From: JBIICI01 sp044238935
GTDB taxonomy: Bacteria; Pseudomonadota; Alphaproteobacteria; Micavibrionales; Micavibrionaceae
Assembly (NCBI GenBank): GCA_044238935.1
Contig: JBIICI010000005.1
Coordinates: forward strand, 1-64,000
DNA: 64,000 nucleotides
Reading direction: 5' to 3'
Positions within the stretch are counted from its first letter, which is position 1, and every line of letters starts with the position of its first letter. Shown here piece after piece: positions 45,039 through 54,859 of this stretch. The notes beneath the pieces are model-generated. The model did no database searches. It was not told the DNA's origin and was given only the letters and a program-made list of their open reading frames with translations. A program made the position numbers and the translations under genes.

Positions 45039-45596
45039 TTAAACCGTCATGATGTCTTTTTCTTTGTCATGCAACAAAGCATCAATCTTATGCACAAAAT
45101 CATCGGTCATTTTTTGGACTTCGTCGGACAGGCGGCGATGTTCATCCTCGGAAATCTCACTGTCTTTTTCCATTTTCTTTAGGGCATCCATCGCATCACG
45201 GCGAATATTGCGCACGGCAATCCGTGTGCTTTCCGCATATTTCCCCGCAACCTTGACCAAATCTTGGCGACGTTCGGCGTTAAGTTCAGGCAAGGGAACA
45301 CGGATCAATGTGCCTTCCCCTTGGGGGTTTAATCCCAAACCTGAATTCATAATGGCTTTTTCAACGGCCTTTGTGTTGCCTGCATCCCAAACTTGCACCG
45401 TCAACAGGCGCGGTTCAGGGGCGGATAAAGATGCCACTTGGCTGATAGGCATTTGTGCGCCGTACACATCCACCGTGATGGCATCCAACAAATTCACCGA
45501 TGCGCGGCCTGTGCGCAATCCTGAATAATCTTTTTTCATGTTTTCCAACGCGCCTTCCATGCGGCGTTGGAGGTCTTTTTTATCAAATTCACTCAT
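45039..45596 (-). CDS. frr: ribosome recycling factor
   Basis: 185 residues, standard length. Splits post-termination ribosomes with EF-G. YSGLRTGRASVNLLD and ARRDAMDALKKMEKDSEISED-type helices are typical. Downstream of pyrH by 26 bp. Confidence 0.95.
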   Translation of the reverse strand: MSEFDKKDLQRRMEGALENMKKDYSGLRTGRASVNLLDAITVDVYGAQMPISQVASLSAPEPRLLTVQVWDAGNTKAVEKAIMNSGLGLNPQGEGTLIRVPLPELNAERRQDLVKVAGKYAESTRIAVRNIRRDAMDALKKMEKDSEISEDEHRRLSDEVQKMTDDFVHKIDALLHDKEKDIMTV

Positions 45597-45622
45597 GGCT
45601 TTGATCCTTTGTTATTTACCGT

Positions 45623-46393
45623 TTAATTTTCAACAATCGTACAGGCGCCTTGACCCGTGATGACTTTTTCGAAATTGCCTTCCTCAAGCACAGAAAAGAC
45701 AACAATCGGGATATGATTATCCCGTGCCAAGGAAATCGCCGTGGCATCCATGACTTTTAAATCCTTGGTTAAAACATCCATATAGTTTAAACGATCATAG
45801 CGCGTTGCGGTAGGGTCTTTTTTAGGATCAGCCGTATAAACGCCATCAACCTTTGTCCCCTTAAACATCGCATCACACGCCATTTCAGAAGCGCGCAAGG
45901 CAGCGGCGGTATCGGTGGTGAAATACGGGTTTCCTGTGCCAGCGGCAAAAATCACCACGCGCCCTTTTTCCATGTGGCGAAACGCCTTGCGACGTACATA
46001 GGGCTCACAAATCGCATTCATCGGGATAGCGGACTGTACACGGGTCGGCACATCCAGTTGCTCCAATGCATTTTGCAGCGCAAGGGCGTTAATGACAATC
46101 CCCAACATCCCCATATAATCTGCCGTTGTGCGATCCATACCCTGTGATGCGCCCGATACGCCGCGGAAAATATTCCCTGCGCCCACGACCACACAGACCT
46201 CAACGCCCAAATCAACCACGTTCTTAATATCGCGTGCCACACGCTTCACTGTGGCAGGATCAAGCCCAAATTCCTGCGTCCCCATCAACACTTCGCCAGA
46301 CATTTTCAACAAGACACGTTTAAAACGAATATTGGCTGATAAAGGTTTTTTAACTGATTCAGTTTCAGACTCGGACAGGGCAGACAAAGACAT
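45623..46393 (-). CDS. pyrH: UMP kinase
   Basis: 256 residues with an N-terminal extension of about 25 residues before RFKRVLLKMSGEVLMG. Bacterial UMP kinase of the amino-acid kinase fold, making UDP from UMP. GAGNIFRG, the DYMGMLGIVINAL helix and the late KVDGVYTADPKKDP are diagnostic. It usually follows tsf; here the upstream gene is a PRC-barrel protein, so rpsB-tsf lie elsewhere. Confidence 0.95.
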   Translation of the reverse strand: MSLSALSESETESVKKPLSANIRFKRVLLKMSGEVLMGTQEFGLDPATVKRVARDIKNVVDLGVEVCVVVGAGNIFRGVSGASQGMDRTTADYMGMLGIVINALALQNALEQLDVPTRVQSAIPMNAICEPYVRRKAFRHMEKGRVVIFAAGTGNPYFTTDTAAALRASEMACDAMFKGTKVDGVYTADPKKDPTATRYDRLNYMDVLTKDLKVMDATAISLARDNHIPIVVFSVLEEGNFEKVITGQGACTIVEN

Positions 46394-46498
46394 AGGGGGA
46401 TTTTCCTCTTTTTCGTTATGATTTCCAGCCTACCCTATAATAGTTGTTTTGATTCCGCAAGAATCTTATGATGGGGATCAATTTTTATAAACAAAGAA

Positions 46499-46534
46499 AA
46501 AGAGGAGTCATCGCCCAAAGCAATACCCCTCTTT
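46499..46534 (-). terminator. intrinsic terminator of the PRC-barrel gene
   Basis: Minus-strand AAAGAGG...CCTCTTT stem with inner GT/AC pairs, followed by TTTCTTTG, 25 nt after the stop of the gene at 46559. It separates that gene from pyrH. Confidence 0.7.
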
Positions 46535-46558
46535 AAAATCATCGGTTTAAAAATCGAA

Positions 46559-47398
46559 TTAATCCATCATCGCTGCCTGTGTTGTCATAAACTTAACATC
46601 ATAACCTTGACCGTGTGGGATAATGTCAAGCTCATTAAAGGGGATGGCTTCCATATAGTTGTTTTTCCCATGTGAAATCACAATATCCTTGGCTTGACCG
46701 TTAAAAAAGACAATATTATCAATCTCAGCAACTTCGCGGTCACGATCATCGCGCAACTGCCCTGCCAATAAATCATTAACACTATAATCATTGCCATTGA
46801 TAATATAGACATTTGGCTTTGGTTGATCAGCCGTGTCATAGCTGAAACCCGTCGCTTGGTCAATGATAGCACGGGTAAGAGGTGTAATCACATCACCACC
46901 ATAGCTGCGTTTGGTGATCATATTGTAATTAAACGCAACTTTTTCACCCATACCCATGCTTTCCCCAAGGCTAATAACCGCCATTTTGGCTCTGCCGCTG
47001 CGATCTAGGATAATGTCATAAATTTTTCCGATCTGTTGACCATTTTCATTATAAACATCCTTATTGATCATGCCTGCTGTGGTCACGCGAATGTCAATGG
47101 GTTCAATCACTGTGCGCTGTGTAACCGTGGTTTTTACAAAAGCCCCCAATGTGTGATCATATCCGCTTTTTGTAACAGAGGATGCAGAATGCACAACGCG
47201 TGAGGCTGTTCCCTTTGTGGCTTTCCAGCCATTTGATAATGTTCGTTGTAATGCCTGTGGCAGAGAATGAACATCATCCACGACATGCTCTTCATGCGTG
47301 GTGACGGTTGTTGTCTGCTCCGCCGCAGAACTTGTTAAGGGGGATATTGCAATACTCAAAGTAAGGGCAGAAGCCGTTATTAATAAAATTTTACGCAT
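46559..47398 (-). CDS. exported protein with two PRC-barrel domains
   Basis: 279 residues. Signal peptide ends near SSAA (about residue 25). A helical stretch follows, then PRC-barrel domain 1 (MINKDVYNENGQQIGKIYDI) and domain 2 (LRDDRDREVAEIDNIVFFNG). PRC-barrel domains occur in photosynthetic reaction centre H subunits and RimM and in many alphaproteobacterial periplasmic proteins of unknown function. It has its own terminator and no operon partner. Confidence 0.75.
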   Translation of the reverse strand: MRKILLITASALTLSIAISPLTSSAAEQTTTVTTHEEHVVDDVHSLPQALQRTLSNGWKATKGTASRVVHSASSVTKSGYDHTLGAFVKTTVTQRTVIEPIDIRVTTAGMINKDVYNENGQQIGKIYDIILDRSGRAKMAVISLGESMGMGEKVAFNYNMITKRSYGGDVITPLTRAIIDQATGFSYDTADQPKPNVYIINGNDYSVNDLLAGQLRDDRDREVAEIDNIVFFNGQAKDIVISHGKNNYMEAIPFNELDIIPHGQGYDVKFMTTQAAMMD

Positions 47399-47739
47399 AA
47401 AACAATCCTTTCGATGTTTTTTATGAAACTAACTATTCTATTGGTTTTAATGAGGAATTTAAGAGTCATTCACGTTCTTTTAAAGGGCATTCAAACGATG
47501 TTTGAGATACCGTTAAACCTACGCACAGATGACATGATCTATCTTTAGTTAAAGTGACAATTTGAGTCTAAAAGCTTTCAATACTGCTTAATATGACTGA
47601 CCTCATTTAAGAACAATTTTGAATAGCTAATAATATATTACTTAACCTAAAATGTCAAGGATATTGTGTTTATACAAAACTTTATGACTTTACTTTTAAA
47701 CATTGCAGTTTCGCGGATAATCCTATAAACATAATCATC
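47399..47739. other. gene-free stretch of about 340 bp
   Basis: AT-rich gap between the divergent PRC-barrel gene and the methyltransferase. It probably holds both promoters. I see no convincing small gene, RNA or strong hairpin. Confidence 0.5.
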
Positions 47740-49107
47740 ATGACAAATAAACAACATAAACCAAAATTTATTGGTAAAGACCTGCTGAACATTGATGCTA
47801 TTGGTCATAAGGGGGATGGAATTGCCCATTATTGTGACAAAGCTGGGCAGAGCCATATTGTCCATATTCCGCGTACCGCCGCAGGTGACGTGGTCAATGC
47901 TGAAATGCATCAGCATAAAGATAAGAGCGAAGGCGTATTGGGAAGCCTGATTCACATCCAAACGCCCTCCCCCAATCGTCAAGATGCGCCCTGTGTGCAT
48001 TATGCACAATGTGGATCTTGTGCATTGCAGCATATCACGCCCCAAACCTATGAATCATGGACAGAAAATGTTGTCCAAACAGCCCTTGCACGACAAAATA
48101 TACAGGGATTTGACTTTTTGCCCTCTCTCTATATCCCTGCATCGACACGCCGTCGCGCAACTTTTGTGGCACTAAAGCAGCATAAAAAAGTGATTTTGGG
48201 ATACCATCAATTCAAATCCCATAATGTCACGGCGATTGAACACTGCCTTGTCTTATCTCCGGCCTTACAACAATGTTTTGACCAATTAAAAACAGCCCTA
48301 TTGCCCTTACTCACGGACAATAAAGCCTGTGATGTGTTGGTGCAGGATATTGACGGCGCTATTGAAATTGTTTTAACAGGGGCAATTGGTCGATATGGTG
48401 TTGTTGATGTCGATGTGCGCATGGATATTGCCGAATTTGCACAACGCACAGGCGCGGCGCGGATTGCATGGCGGGCTAAGGATTTTACAAATCCTGAAGT
48501 TTTATTCGAAGACCATAAGATTTATAAAAAAAATGGCATTTTACAAATTGATATGCCTCCCGCTAGCTTTATGCAACCCTCTTTGGAAGGGGAAACGGCT
48601 TTGGTCAATGCAATTCGTGCCCATATTCAAGATGCTATTGCAGCAAAGATTGTTCCCCCTGCCCCCAAAATGCTGGATTTATTTTGCGGTAGCGGTACAT
48701 TTTCGGGTCATATGCTGGATTATGGCACGGTGCACGCAATCGACAGCGCCGATTTCGTCATGGCATCTTTGTTGCGTGCAACCCATCAACTGCCTACGCA
48801 TAGCAATGCCATGAGCATACAAAAACGTGATCTGTTCCAAGATGCGCTTGCGCCAAAGGAACTTGCCCCTTTTGATATTATTGTCTTTGACCCACCGCGT
48901 GCTGGCGCAAAAGATCAAGCAACGCATTTAAAAGAGGCAAAAGCCGCCCTGATCATTGCCATCAGCTGCAATCCCGTAACCTTTGCCCGTGATGCACGGA
49001 TTTTGACGGAGGGCGGACAATATAGCTTAAAATCCATTCAGATTATTGATCAATTTATCTGGTCACCGCATATGGAAGTCATTGGGGTTTTTATCAAAAA
49101 TCCCTAA
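47740..49107 (+). CDS. 23S rRNA (uracil-C5)-methyltransferase (RlmD/TrmA family)
   Basis: 455 residues. TRAM-type N-terminal region, then a [4Fe-4S] cluster motif CVHYAQCGSC (C85, C91, C94 with a fourth Cys later). SAM motif LDLFCGSGTFSGHM, substrate motif FDPPRAG, and catalytic SCNP near the C-terminus. It methylates C5 of a uridine, in 23S rRNA for RlmC/D. Which uridine cannot be read. The gene stands alone on the plus strand. Confidence 0.85.
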   Translation: MTNKQHKPKFIGKDLLNIDAIGHKGDGIAHYCDKAGQSHIVHIPRTAAGDVVNAEMHQHKDKSEGVLGSLIHIQTPSPNRQDAPCVHYAQCGSCALQHITPQTYESWTENVVQTALARQNIQGFDFLPSLYIPASTRRRATFVALKQHKKVILGYHQFKSHNVTAIEHCLVLSPALQQCFDQLKTALLPLLTDNKACDVLVQDIDGAIEIVLTGAIGRYGVVDVDVRMDIAEFAQRTGAARIAWRAKDFTNPEVLFEDHKIYKKNGILQIDMPPASFMQPSLEGETALVNAIRAHIQDAIAAKIVPPAPKMLDLFCGSGTFSGHMLDYGTVHAIDSADFVMASLLRATHQLPTHSNAMSIQKRDLFQDALAPKELAPFDIIVFDPPRAGAKDQATHLKEAKAALIIAISCNPVTFARDARILTEGGQYSLKSIQIIDQFIWSPHMEVIGVFIKNP

Positions 49108-49169
49108 TTGCGTATTGATTGATATTCTGCAATAATTCACTTTGTTGTAAAAAATAAACAGGATTGCAT

Positions 49170-49775
49170 GTGGTTGGTTTTTTAATTTGGATTTTGATTG
49201 CCGTAACTGTTTTTGGCGTTGTTGTATGGTCACTGATCATTACCTTACAACAAAAAAAAGTATGGAAAGATTTTGCCAAAAAATATGGATTCCAATATAG
49301 CGCCCCACGCTTAACAGAACCGCCTATGGTTACAGGCACAAAAGACGGAACCAAATTTTATTTTTATACCTATAGCTATCCCACCAACGATAAATTATAC
49401 CGAAATGTTTTGGTTGTTGCGGAAATAGATGCCCCTTTTGTCAATGAAACGGATATGCCGCCACGCATGATTATTCTGAATGAACGCAGCGCAGCCTTAT
49501 TAAATGCACCCAATTTAACCTTTTCTACACAATATAAGCACGGGGATCATATGTTGATTGGCTGTGATGATGTTGATGCAATACAACATTATATCGCAGA
49601 TCCCAAACGGCAAAAAGCCTTTACCGCCATGATGGATTGGAAGAATATGGATGTCGCTCTCTTAATTGATAAAAACACCCTCAGCCTAAGGTTTGAAATT
49701 AACAATGCGCTGAATACAACCGACTCCCTCGAATCTGTTTACAAAAAATTGCTCGCGATCCGTTCTGTGGTTTAA
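49170..49775 (+). CDS. hypothetical protein with one N-terminal membrane helix
   Basis: 201 residues from GTG 49170, which follows AGGA at 6 nt; TTG 49164 is an alternative. Residues 3-25 form one transmembrane helix (LIWILIAVTVFGVVVWSLI), and the rest is a soluble domain with KVWKDFAKKYGFQYSAP and PRMIILNERS. I recognise no family, though the plan recalls membrane-anchored proteins of DUF3137-like type. Its last 4 nt overlap the convergent methyltransferase gene. Confidence 0.6.
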   Translation: MVGFLIWILIAVTVFGVVVWSLIITLQQKKVWKDFAKKYGFQYSAPRLTEPPMVTGTKDGTKFYFYTYSYPTNDKLYRNVLVVAEIDAPFVNETDMPPRMIILNERSAALLNAPNLTFSTQYKHGDHMLIGCDDVDAIQHYIADPKRQKAFTAMMDWKNMDVALLIDKNTLSLRFEINNALNTTDSLESVYKKLLAIRSVV

Positions 49776-50314
49776 AGATTTTTATACACAAACAGTGACA
49801 CACCTAATTTAGGGGCACAGGGAATAACTTCATGCGCCTTAACTTGGGAAAAAGCAAAAGCATTCGATAAGACAACCAAATCTGGATGTTTTGAGTTTTG
49901 TAAATACAAATATAAAGCATCCATATGCACCGATGATAAATAGGTATAAATAAACGGATACGCTGATAAATCCGCCTGCATAAAATCGGTACGCCGAATC
50001 TGAATATCAGGATAAAATAAAAACCGTATTTTACAAAAAAGATACGGGATCAATGATGTTTCATACCCTATGATTTTGCGAATCCCTTGCCGATGAAACA
50101 AAGAAATCATGCCCCCCCAACCACAACCTAACTCTGCCATTTGTACGTTTTCAGGGATTAGATTATCAGCAAGCCATTTTTTCAAAGGTTTCTTGACAAA
50201 AAACAATGTCGGCGCAGGCACAATTTTTGCCTGTTGTGAGCCAAAGCCACATGAAACAACCCCTAAAAAAATTAGAGGGGCAATCACGCAGTAAATTATA
50301 TCAATGATTGTCAT
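49772..50314 (-). CDS. membrane-anchored SAM-dependent methyltransferase-like protein
   Basis: 180 residues. One hydrophobic N-terminal segment (about 3-24), then a class I methyltransferase-type motif AELGCGWGGMISLF, with an acidic residue at the end of the second strand (GYETS). The C-terminal part is short for the fold. The substrate is unknown. Its start overlaps the stop of the upstream hydrolase by 1 nt, implying coupling. Confidence 0.6.
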   Translation of the reverse strand: MTIIDIIYCVIAPLIFLGVVSCGFGSQQAKIVPAPTLFFVKKPLKKWLADNLIPENVQMAELGCGWGGMISLFHRQGIRKIIGYETSLIPYLFCKIRFLFYPDIQIRRTDFMQADLSAYPFIYTYLSSVHMDALYLYLQNSKHPDLVVLSNAFAFSQVKAHEVIPCAPKLGVSLFVYKNL

Positions 50315-50814
50315 TAGACCTCTATTCTTAATACATTCTGTGTCCCGAATTGCCGCCGCATTAAATCCAACGCCGCCTCATGAAAGCTTTCTCCGCCTGA
50401 GGATGCACAATAATCCGCCAGAATAACAGACGAAATTTCTGCATCCCACAATGCAAAAAATGCCGCCATGACACAGGCATCCGTATCAACACCACAAATA
50501 GCCACTTTTTGAAACTGCCTAAGGGTATTTAGCGCCTCCACGCTCGGTAAATAGCTGTAATGATCAAAAATACGACCACCCTCACGATAGACAGCAGGGA
50601 CAATGGCAATCTCATCCCCCGTCATCACGGAATCCCATTGCAAATGGCGGGTAAAAAAGCTGCCCGCATAGTTTCGGTATCGCAGATAAATAACATTTTC
50701 AATGGGCATTTTATCCACCAACTCAGAAATCGGCGCAACCACATGATCCGCACCGTGCTTCATAAAACCATTTTGGACATCCACCACCAATAATGCATCA
50801 AATAGATCTTTCAT
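50314..50814 (-). CDS. isochorismatase-like cysteine hydrolase
   Basis: 166 residues. The family hydrolyses amides such as nicotinamide. The N-terminal VVDVQNGFMKHG holds the catalytic Asp and the late GVDTDACVMAAF holds the nucleophile Cys. The usual catalytic Lys, expected a few residues before YS, appears to be replaced: the region reads IFDHYSYL. Activity may be changed or lost. It is upstream of the methyltransferase-like gene and divergent from lpxI. Confidence 0.75.
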   Translation of the reverse strand: MKDLFDALLVVDVQNGFMKHGADHVVAPISELVDKMPIENVIYLRYRNYAGSFFTRHLQWDSVMTGDEIAIVPAVYREGGRIFDHYSYLPSVEALNTLRQFQKVAICGVDTDACVMAAFFALWDAEISSVILADYCASSGGESFHEAALDLMRRQFGTQNVLRIEV

Positions 50815-50909
50815 AAATTTATCATGTCCAGCATTACCGCATAAGTCAAGATGTCTCTGAATAAGAGATGCAGGTTGAATTTTTACAATAAAATCTTTAT
50901 GCTCAAATC

Positions 50910-51710
50910 ATGAATAAAAATCTAGCCATCATCGCAGGCGCAGGCGCATTGCCAGTTTCCTTGATCCAAGCCTGTCAATCCCAAGGCATAAGCCCATTTG
51001 TTGTCGGGCTTTTGGGATGTGTTACAGCAGATTTACCTTGTGACATCATCCTATCCGTAACGCGCCCTGCCGCGATTATGGCGACATTAAAGAAACAAAA
51101 AATCACCCATTTAATAATGATTGGCGCTGTACGCCGCCCTGCCTTGGCGGACATTGGAATGGGATTATTGGACTTTCGGAATTTGGCGTATCTGAAATAT
51201 CTAAAAGGAGGAGATGATGCTCTATTGCGCAGTATTCGTGCCATTTTCGAAGCCGCTGATATTCAATTATTAGGGGCACATCATTATATGCCAGACGCCC
51301 TATGCCCCACAGGGATTTTAGGCAAACATGCGCCCACCACGGCACAATGGCGCGATATAAAAATCGGCATGCATGCCGCGCAAACATTGGGTCAATTGGA
51401 TATTGGTCAATCTGTTGCCGTATATCATGAACAAGTTTTAGCTGTGGAGGGCATCGAAGGCACAGCCGCTCTCATTGCTCGTACCGCCGATCTAAAGCCC
51501 AAAGACAGCACCCCTTTGTTAATTAAATGCGCAAAACCCACCCAAGATTTAGATCTCGATCTGCCTACCATCGGCGTTGATACCATCAAACAATTACACG
51601 CAGCAGGTTTTGGCGGTCTTGCCCTTCAAGCCCAAAAAACATTTATTGTAAATCCAATGGACGTTGTGCAGGCTGCCAACGAATATGGAATGGTGGTTAT
51701 TGGGATTTAA
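50910..51710 (+). CDS. lpxI: UDP-2,3-diacylglucosamine pyrophosphatase LpxI
   Basis: 266 residues. Makes lipid X in lipid A synthesis; alphaproteobacteria use LpxI in place of LpxH. Opens NLAIIAGAGALPVSLI, with MIGAVRRPALADIG in the middle and a late KPTQDLDLDLPTIGVDTI that carries the catalytic acid region. It is not linked to lpxA/lpxB here. Confidence 0.9.
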   Translation: MNKNLAIIAGAGALPVSLIQACQSQGISPFVVGLLGCVTADLPCDIILSVTRPAAIMATLKKQKITHLIMIGAVRRPALADIGMGLLDFRNLAYLKYLKGGDDALLRSIRAIFEAADIQLLGAHHYMPDALCPTGILGKHAPTTAQWRDIKIGMHAAQTLGQLDIGQSVAVYHEQVLAVEGIEGTAALIARTADLKPKDSTPLLIKCAKPTQDLDLDLPTIGVDTIKQLHAAGFGGLALQAQKTFIVNPMDVVQAANEYGMVVIGI

Positions 51711-51813
51711 GGGAATTAAAACCCCTGATAAAGAAAATTTTTTTCTTGCCTTTTCCATCAGCTTTGAATTATTATCACAAATATAATAATTGAAAAATCA
51801 GGGAATTTAGACC

Positions 51814-52032
51814 ATGAATACAGAGCAGCCAGATATAAAAATAGCCTATTTATTTAACAATGCGATTAACTTTTGTGAAGTTTCTGTTCTCGAAAATTCA
51901 GAACAATTTGAGACGCTTTTCCCCGATCCCGACGCAACGCCTGCATTCTTTATAAAATGTGGATCTGATTGCTCAGAAGGAGACGCTGTAGATTTTCTTT
52001 TATCATTTCAATCTCTATCAAGCCCCTCATAA
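51814..52032 (+). CDS. small hypothetical protein
   Basis: 72 residues, acidic, with three cysteines (including KCGSDCSEG). GGGA lies about 12 nt before the ATG. I recognise no family. Its end overlaps the convergent ilvD stop by 6 nt. Confidence 0.45.
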   Translation: MNTEQPDIKIAYLFNNAINFCEVSVLENSEQFETLFPDPDATPAFFIKCGSDCSEGDAVDFLLSFQSLSSPS

Positions 52033-53751
52033 ATCCTTATAAACATGCGTTTCCATTTTTGCACCGGGATGGGTAACGGCGCCATTTTCAGCCGATCCCA
52101 CCAATTGCGCGTATTTCCACAATGCACCTGATTGATAATTATGGGTTTTGGGTTGCCATTTTGCGCGGCGGGTGGCGATAATATCCTCACTCACGTTTAA
52201 ATTTAATGTACCGTTTTCAGCGTCGATTTCGATAATATCACCGTCTTCGATCAAGGCAATCAATCCGCCCACGGCGGCCTCGGGCGCGACATGACCGATA
52301 CAAAACCCGCGTGTGCCACCTGAAAAACGCCCATCGGTAATCAGGGCGACTTTGCCGCCTGTGCCTTGACCATACAAGGCGGCTGTGGTGGAAAGCATTT
52401 CACGCATACCGGGCCCGCCTTTGGGGCCTTCGTAACGGATCACCAAGACATCGCCCTCTTCATATTCACGCTTTTGCACTGCCTCAAAACAGGCTTCTTC
52501 GCTATTAAAGCATCTGGCTTTGCCTGTAAATTTTAATTCGCTTAATCCTGCGATTTTGACAATTGCGCCCTCCGTTGCTAAATTACCGCGCAATCCCACA
52601 ACGCCACCTGTGGGGTGAATAGGATTATCAATCGGATAGACGACCTTTTGATCTTTGGGGAAGGTTACATTTTCTAAATTCTCTGCCAAAGTTTTACCGG
52701 TCACGGTGATACATTCGCCGTGCAAATATCCCCCGCGCAAGAGTTCTTTCAGCACCACAGACACACCGCCCACATCAAATAAATCCTTGGCAACATAGCG
52801 TCCACCGGGTTTTAGGTCGGTAATATAGGGGGTTTTCTTAAAAATTTCGGCGACATGGTGAATGTTAAATTCAATCCCAGCCTCATGCGCAATCGCAGGT
52901 AAATGAAGCGCAGCATTGGTTGATCCGCCTGTTGCAGCAACGATAGCGGCGGCATTTTCCAAAGATTGGCGCGTGACAATATCACGCGGCAGCGGTGCGC
53001 CGTTGCGGATTAAATCCACAACCGCTTGACCTGAATAAAACGCATATTCATCACGGCTTTGATACGGCGCAGGCGCACCAGCGGAACCGGGGAGCGCAAG
53101 CCCGATAGCTTCTGATACACACGCCATCGTATTGGCGGTAAACTGCCCCCCACATGCACCCGCAGACGGGCAAGCATGGCATTCCAATTCCTTTAAATCT
53201 GCATCGGAAAATTCACCTGTGGCGTGCTTGCCCACACCCTCAAACACATCAACGACCGTCACATCATTACCACGGAATTTACCGGGTAAAATCGATCCGC
53301 CATACATAAACACGCTGGGCACATTCAGGCGCACCATGACCATCATCATTCCGGGTAAGGATTTATCGCATCCTGCCAAGCCTACCAGTGCGTCATAGCA
53401 ATGCCCGCGCATGGTCAATTCAACTGAGTCCGCGATCACATCACGCGATACAAGGGATGACCGCATCCCCTCATGCCCCATAGCGATCCCGTCAGTGACT
53501 GTAATGGTTGTAAATTCACGCGGCGTTGCGCCTGCTTTTTTAACACCCTCTTTGACCGATTGCGCTTGACGCGATAGGGCAATATTACACGGTGCGGCCT
53601 CATTCCAACAGGTGGCAACACCCACTAAGGGCTGGTGAATTTCCTCCTCCGTTAAACCCATCGCATAATAATAGGAACGATGCGGCGCACTTTTTGCCCC
53701 TTCGGTCACATAACGGCTAACGAGTTTTGATTTATCCCATTTTTGAGTCAT
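52027..53751 (-). CDS. ilvD: dihydroxy-acid dehydratase
   Basis: 574 residues. Dehydrates 2,3-dihydroxy acids to 2-oxo acids in Val, Leu and Ile synthesis. Iron-sulfur cysteines occur in VATCWNEAAPC, GCDKSLPGM and CPSAGACGGQFTANTM. The late GRFSGGTRGFCIGHV loop is typical. Length is standard for the longer IlvD type. Confidence 0.94.
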   Translation of the reverse strand: MTQKWDKSKLVSRYVTEGAKSAPHRSYYYAMGLTEEEIHQPLVGVATCWNEAAPCNIALSRQAQSVKEGVKKAGATPREFTTITVTDGIAMGHEGMRSSLVSRDVIADSVELTMRGHCYDALVGLAGCDKSLPGMMMVMVRLNVPSVFMYGGSILPGKFRGNDVTVVDVFEGVGKHATGEFSDADLKELECHACPSAGACGGQFTANTMACVSEAIGLALPGSAGAPAPYQSRDEYAFYSGQAVVDLIRNGAPLPRDIVTRQSLENAAAIVAATGGSTNAALHLPAIAHEAGIEFNIHHVAEIFKKTPYITDLKPGGRYVAKDLFDVGGVSVVLKELLRGGYLHGECITVTGKTLAENLENVTFPKDQKVVYPIDNPIHPTGGVVGLRGNLATEGAIVKIAGLSELKFTGKARCFNSEEACFEAVQKREYEEGDVLVIRYEGPKGGPGMREMLSTTAALYGQGTGGKVALITDGRFSGGTRGFCIGHVAPEAAVGGLIALIEDGDIIEIDAENGTLNLNVSEDIIATRRAKWQPKTHNYQSGALWKYAQLVGSAENGAVTHPGAKMETHVYKDL

Positions 53752-53772
53752 CGATTTATTCCTTTAACGTTT

Positions 53773-54267
53773 TTATTCTTTCAACAAAGCAATTTGATTA
53801 AAATGATACTGAATTTGACGGGCGTTTAGGACAAAGGGGATCACCACCCTTTGTGTGCCAACGCCTGTAATCATCAGGCTGGTATAGCCCAAAAATTGTC
53901 CTAAAATGGTTGTGCCGGTTTGGATGGTTTCAATTTGGGAATAGCGAAATTCAACGACATCCAGCTTTAAAATTCCGTACCTTAAAAACACGCGTTTATT
54001 GGTCAAAACCACCAGCAAAAAATGTTTCGTTAAATAGGCATAGCCCAATAAACCCGCGGCAATCATCAGGAAAAACACCCCCAACATCCCTGCCCCCATC
54101 AAGATTACAGACAGGGCAAAAACAGCAAACACCCCCCCTTTTAGATAAATGGCAGGGTGGATGACGGCTTGAGAAATCATTGATTCGCCCTCCACAAAGG
54201 GCGGTAAAATCGTGCGGAGATCAGAAACAGGCGTGGTATTTTTATTAGATTTAGGCGCAGATTTCAT
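53773..54267 (-). CDS. bacterial PH-domain membrane protein
   Basis: 164 residues. Two transmembrane helices (about 45-90), then a bPH_2-type domain starting LTNKRVFLRYGILKLDVVEF and YSQIETIQT. Function unknown. Starts 22 nt after the next gene's stop, and the two look like a pair encoding related proteins. Confidence 0.7.
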   Translation of the reverse strand: MKSAPKSNKNTTPVSDLRTILPPFVEGESMISQAVIHPAIYLKGGVFAVFALSVILMGAGMLGVFFLMIAAGLLGYAYLTKHFLLVVLTNKRVFLRYGILKLDVVEFRYSQIETIQTGTTILGQFLGYTSLMITGVGTQRVVIPFVLNARQIQYHFNQIALLKE

Positions 54268-54288
54268 AAAGAAAACCTTTGATAGGAT

Positions 54289-54843
54289 TTAATCTTTATT
54301 TTCATGGATTTGCCGCGCTTTGTCAATGGCTCGACGGAATTTCACAGGATCAGCCATGGAGGGCATAATAATTTCCCCCTGCCCCATACCGTGAATCACA
54401 ATGCGCCCATAATTTAGAAAACGCCCTGTAATCCCCTGCAGAACATCAACCCCCTCAATTGATCCAATGCGCATTTCTTGGATCACACGATTAAAAATAC
54501 CCCATTTTAAAATTACACGTCGATCAGTGACCGCCATTTCTGTTGTGGATTTAAACGCCATCATGTGAATGAATTTTAAAACACCAAGGGCAAAAAATAT
54601 CAACGACCCCGCACGGATTCCAACATGCAAAGCCCTTAAACTTTCGACCCAAGGCAAATTTGGGTTTATCATCTTAAATTGCTTGTATAAAAATACAGCT
54701 GCCACCAGAATCAAAGCAGAGAAGAAAAGCCCCCAAACAATCGACATAAAGGCACGAAGTGAAAACAGCCAATGTAGGCATGCCATATGAATCAGATGTT
54801 CATCACCGCGAATAACTTCTTGTAGATAAGATTTCTGCGGCAT
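54289..54843 (-). CDS. bacterial PH-domain membrane protein
   Basis: 184 residues. Two transmembrane helices (about 25-90), then a bPH_2 domain VTDRRVILKWGIFNRVIQEM with SIEGVDVLQG and a GxGxG-like tail. Related to the gene at 53773. Lies 17 nt after pfkA on the same strand. Confidence 0.7.
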   Translation of the reverse strand: MPQKSYLQEVIRGDEHLIHMACLHWLFSLRAFMSIVWGLFFSALILVAAVFLYKQFKMINPNLPWVESLRALHVGIRAGSLIFFALGVLKFIHMMAFKSTTEMAVTDRRVILKWGIFNRVIQEMRIGSIEGVDVLQGITGRFLNYGRIVIHGMGQGEIIMPSMADPVKFRRAIDKARQIHENKD

Positions 54844-54859
54844 AAAGCGTCTTTCTTAA

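Noticed and set aside
45049..45528. Plus-strand open frame of 159 codons
   Set aside because: Antisense to frr, which is certain.
47647..48045. Minus-strand open frame of 132 codons
   Set aside because: Antisense to the start of the rRNA methyltransferase; no ribosome-binding site.
50109..51387. Several small frames in the lpxI region
   Set aside because: All lie antisense or out of frame within recognised genes.
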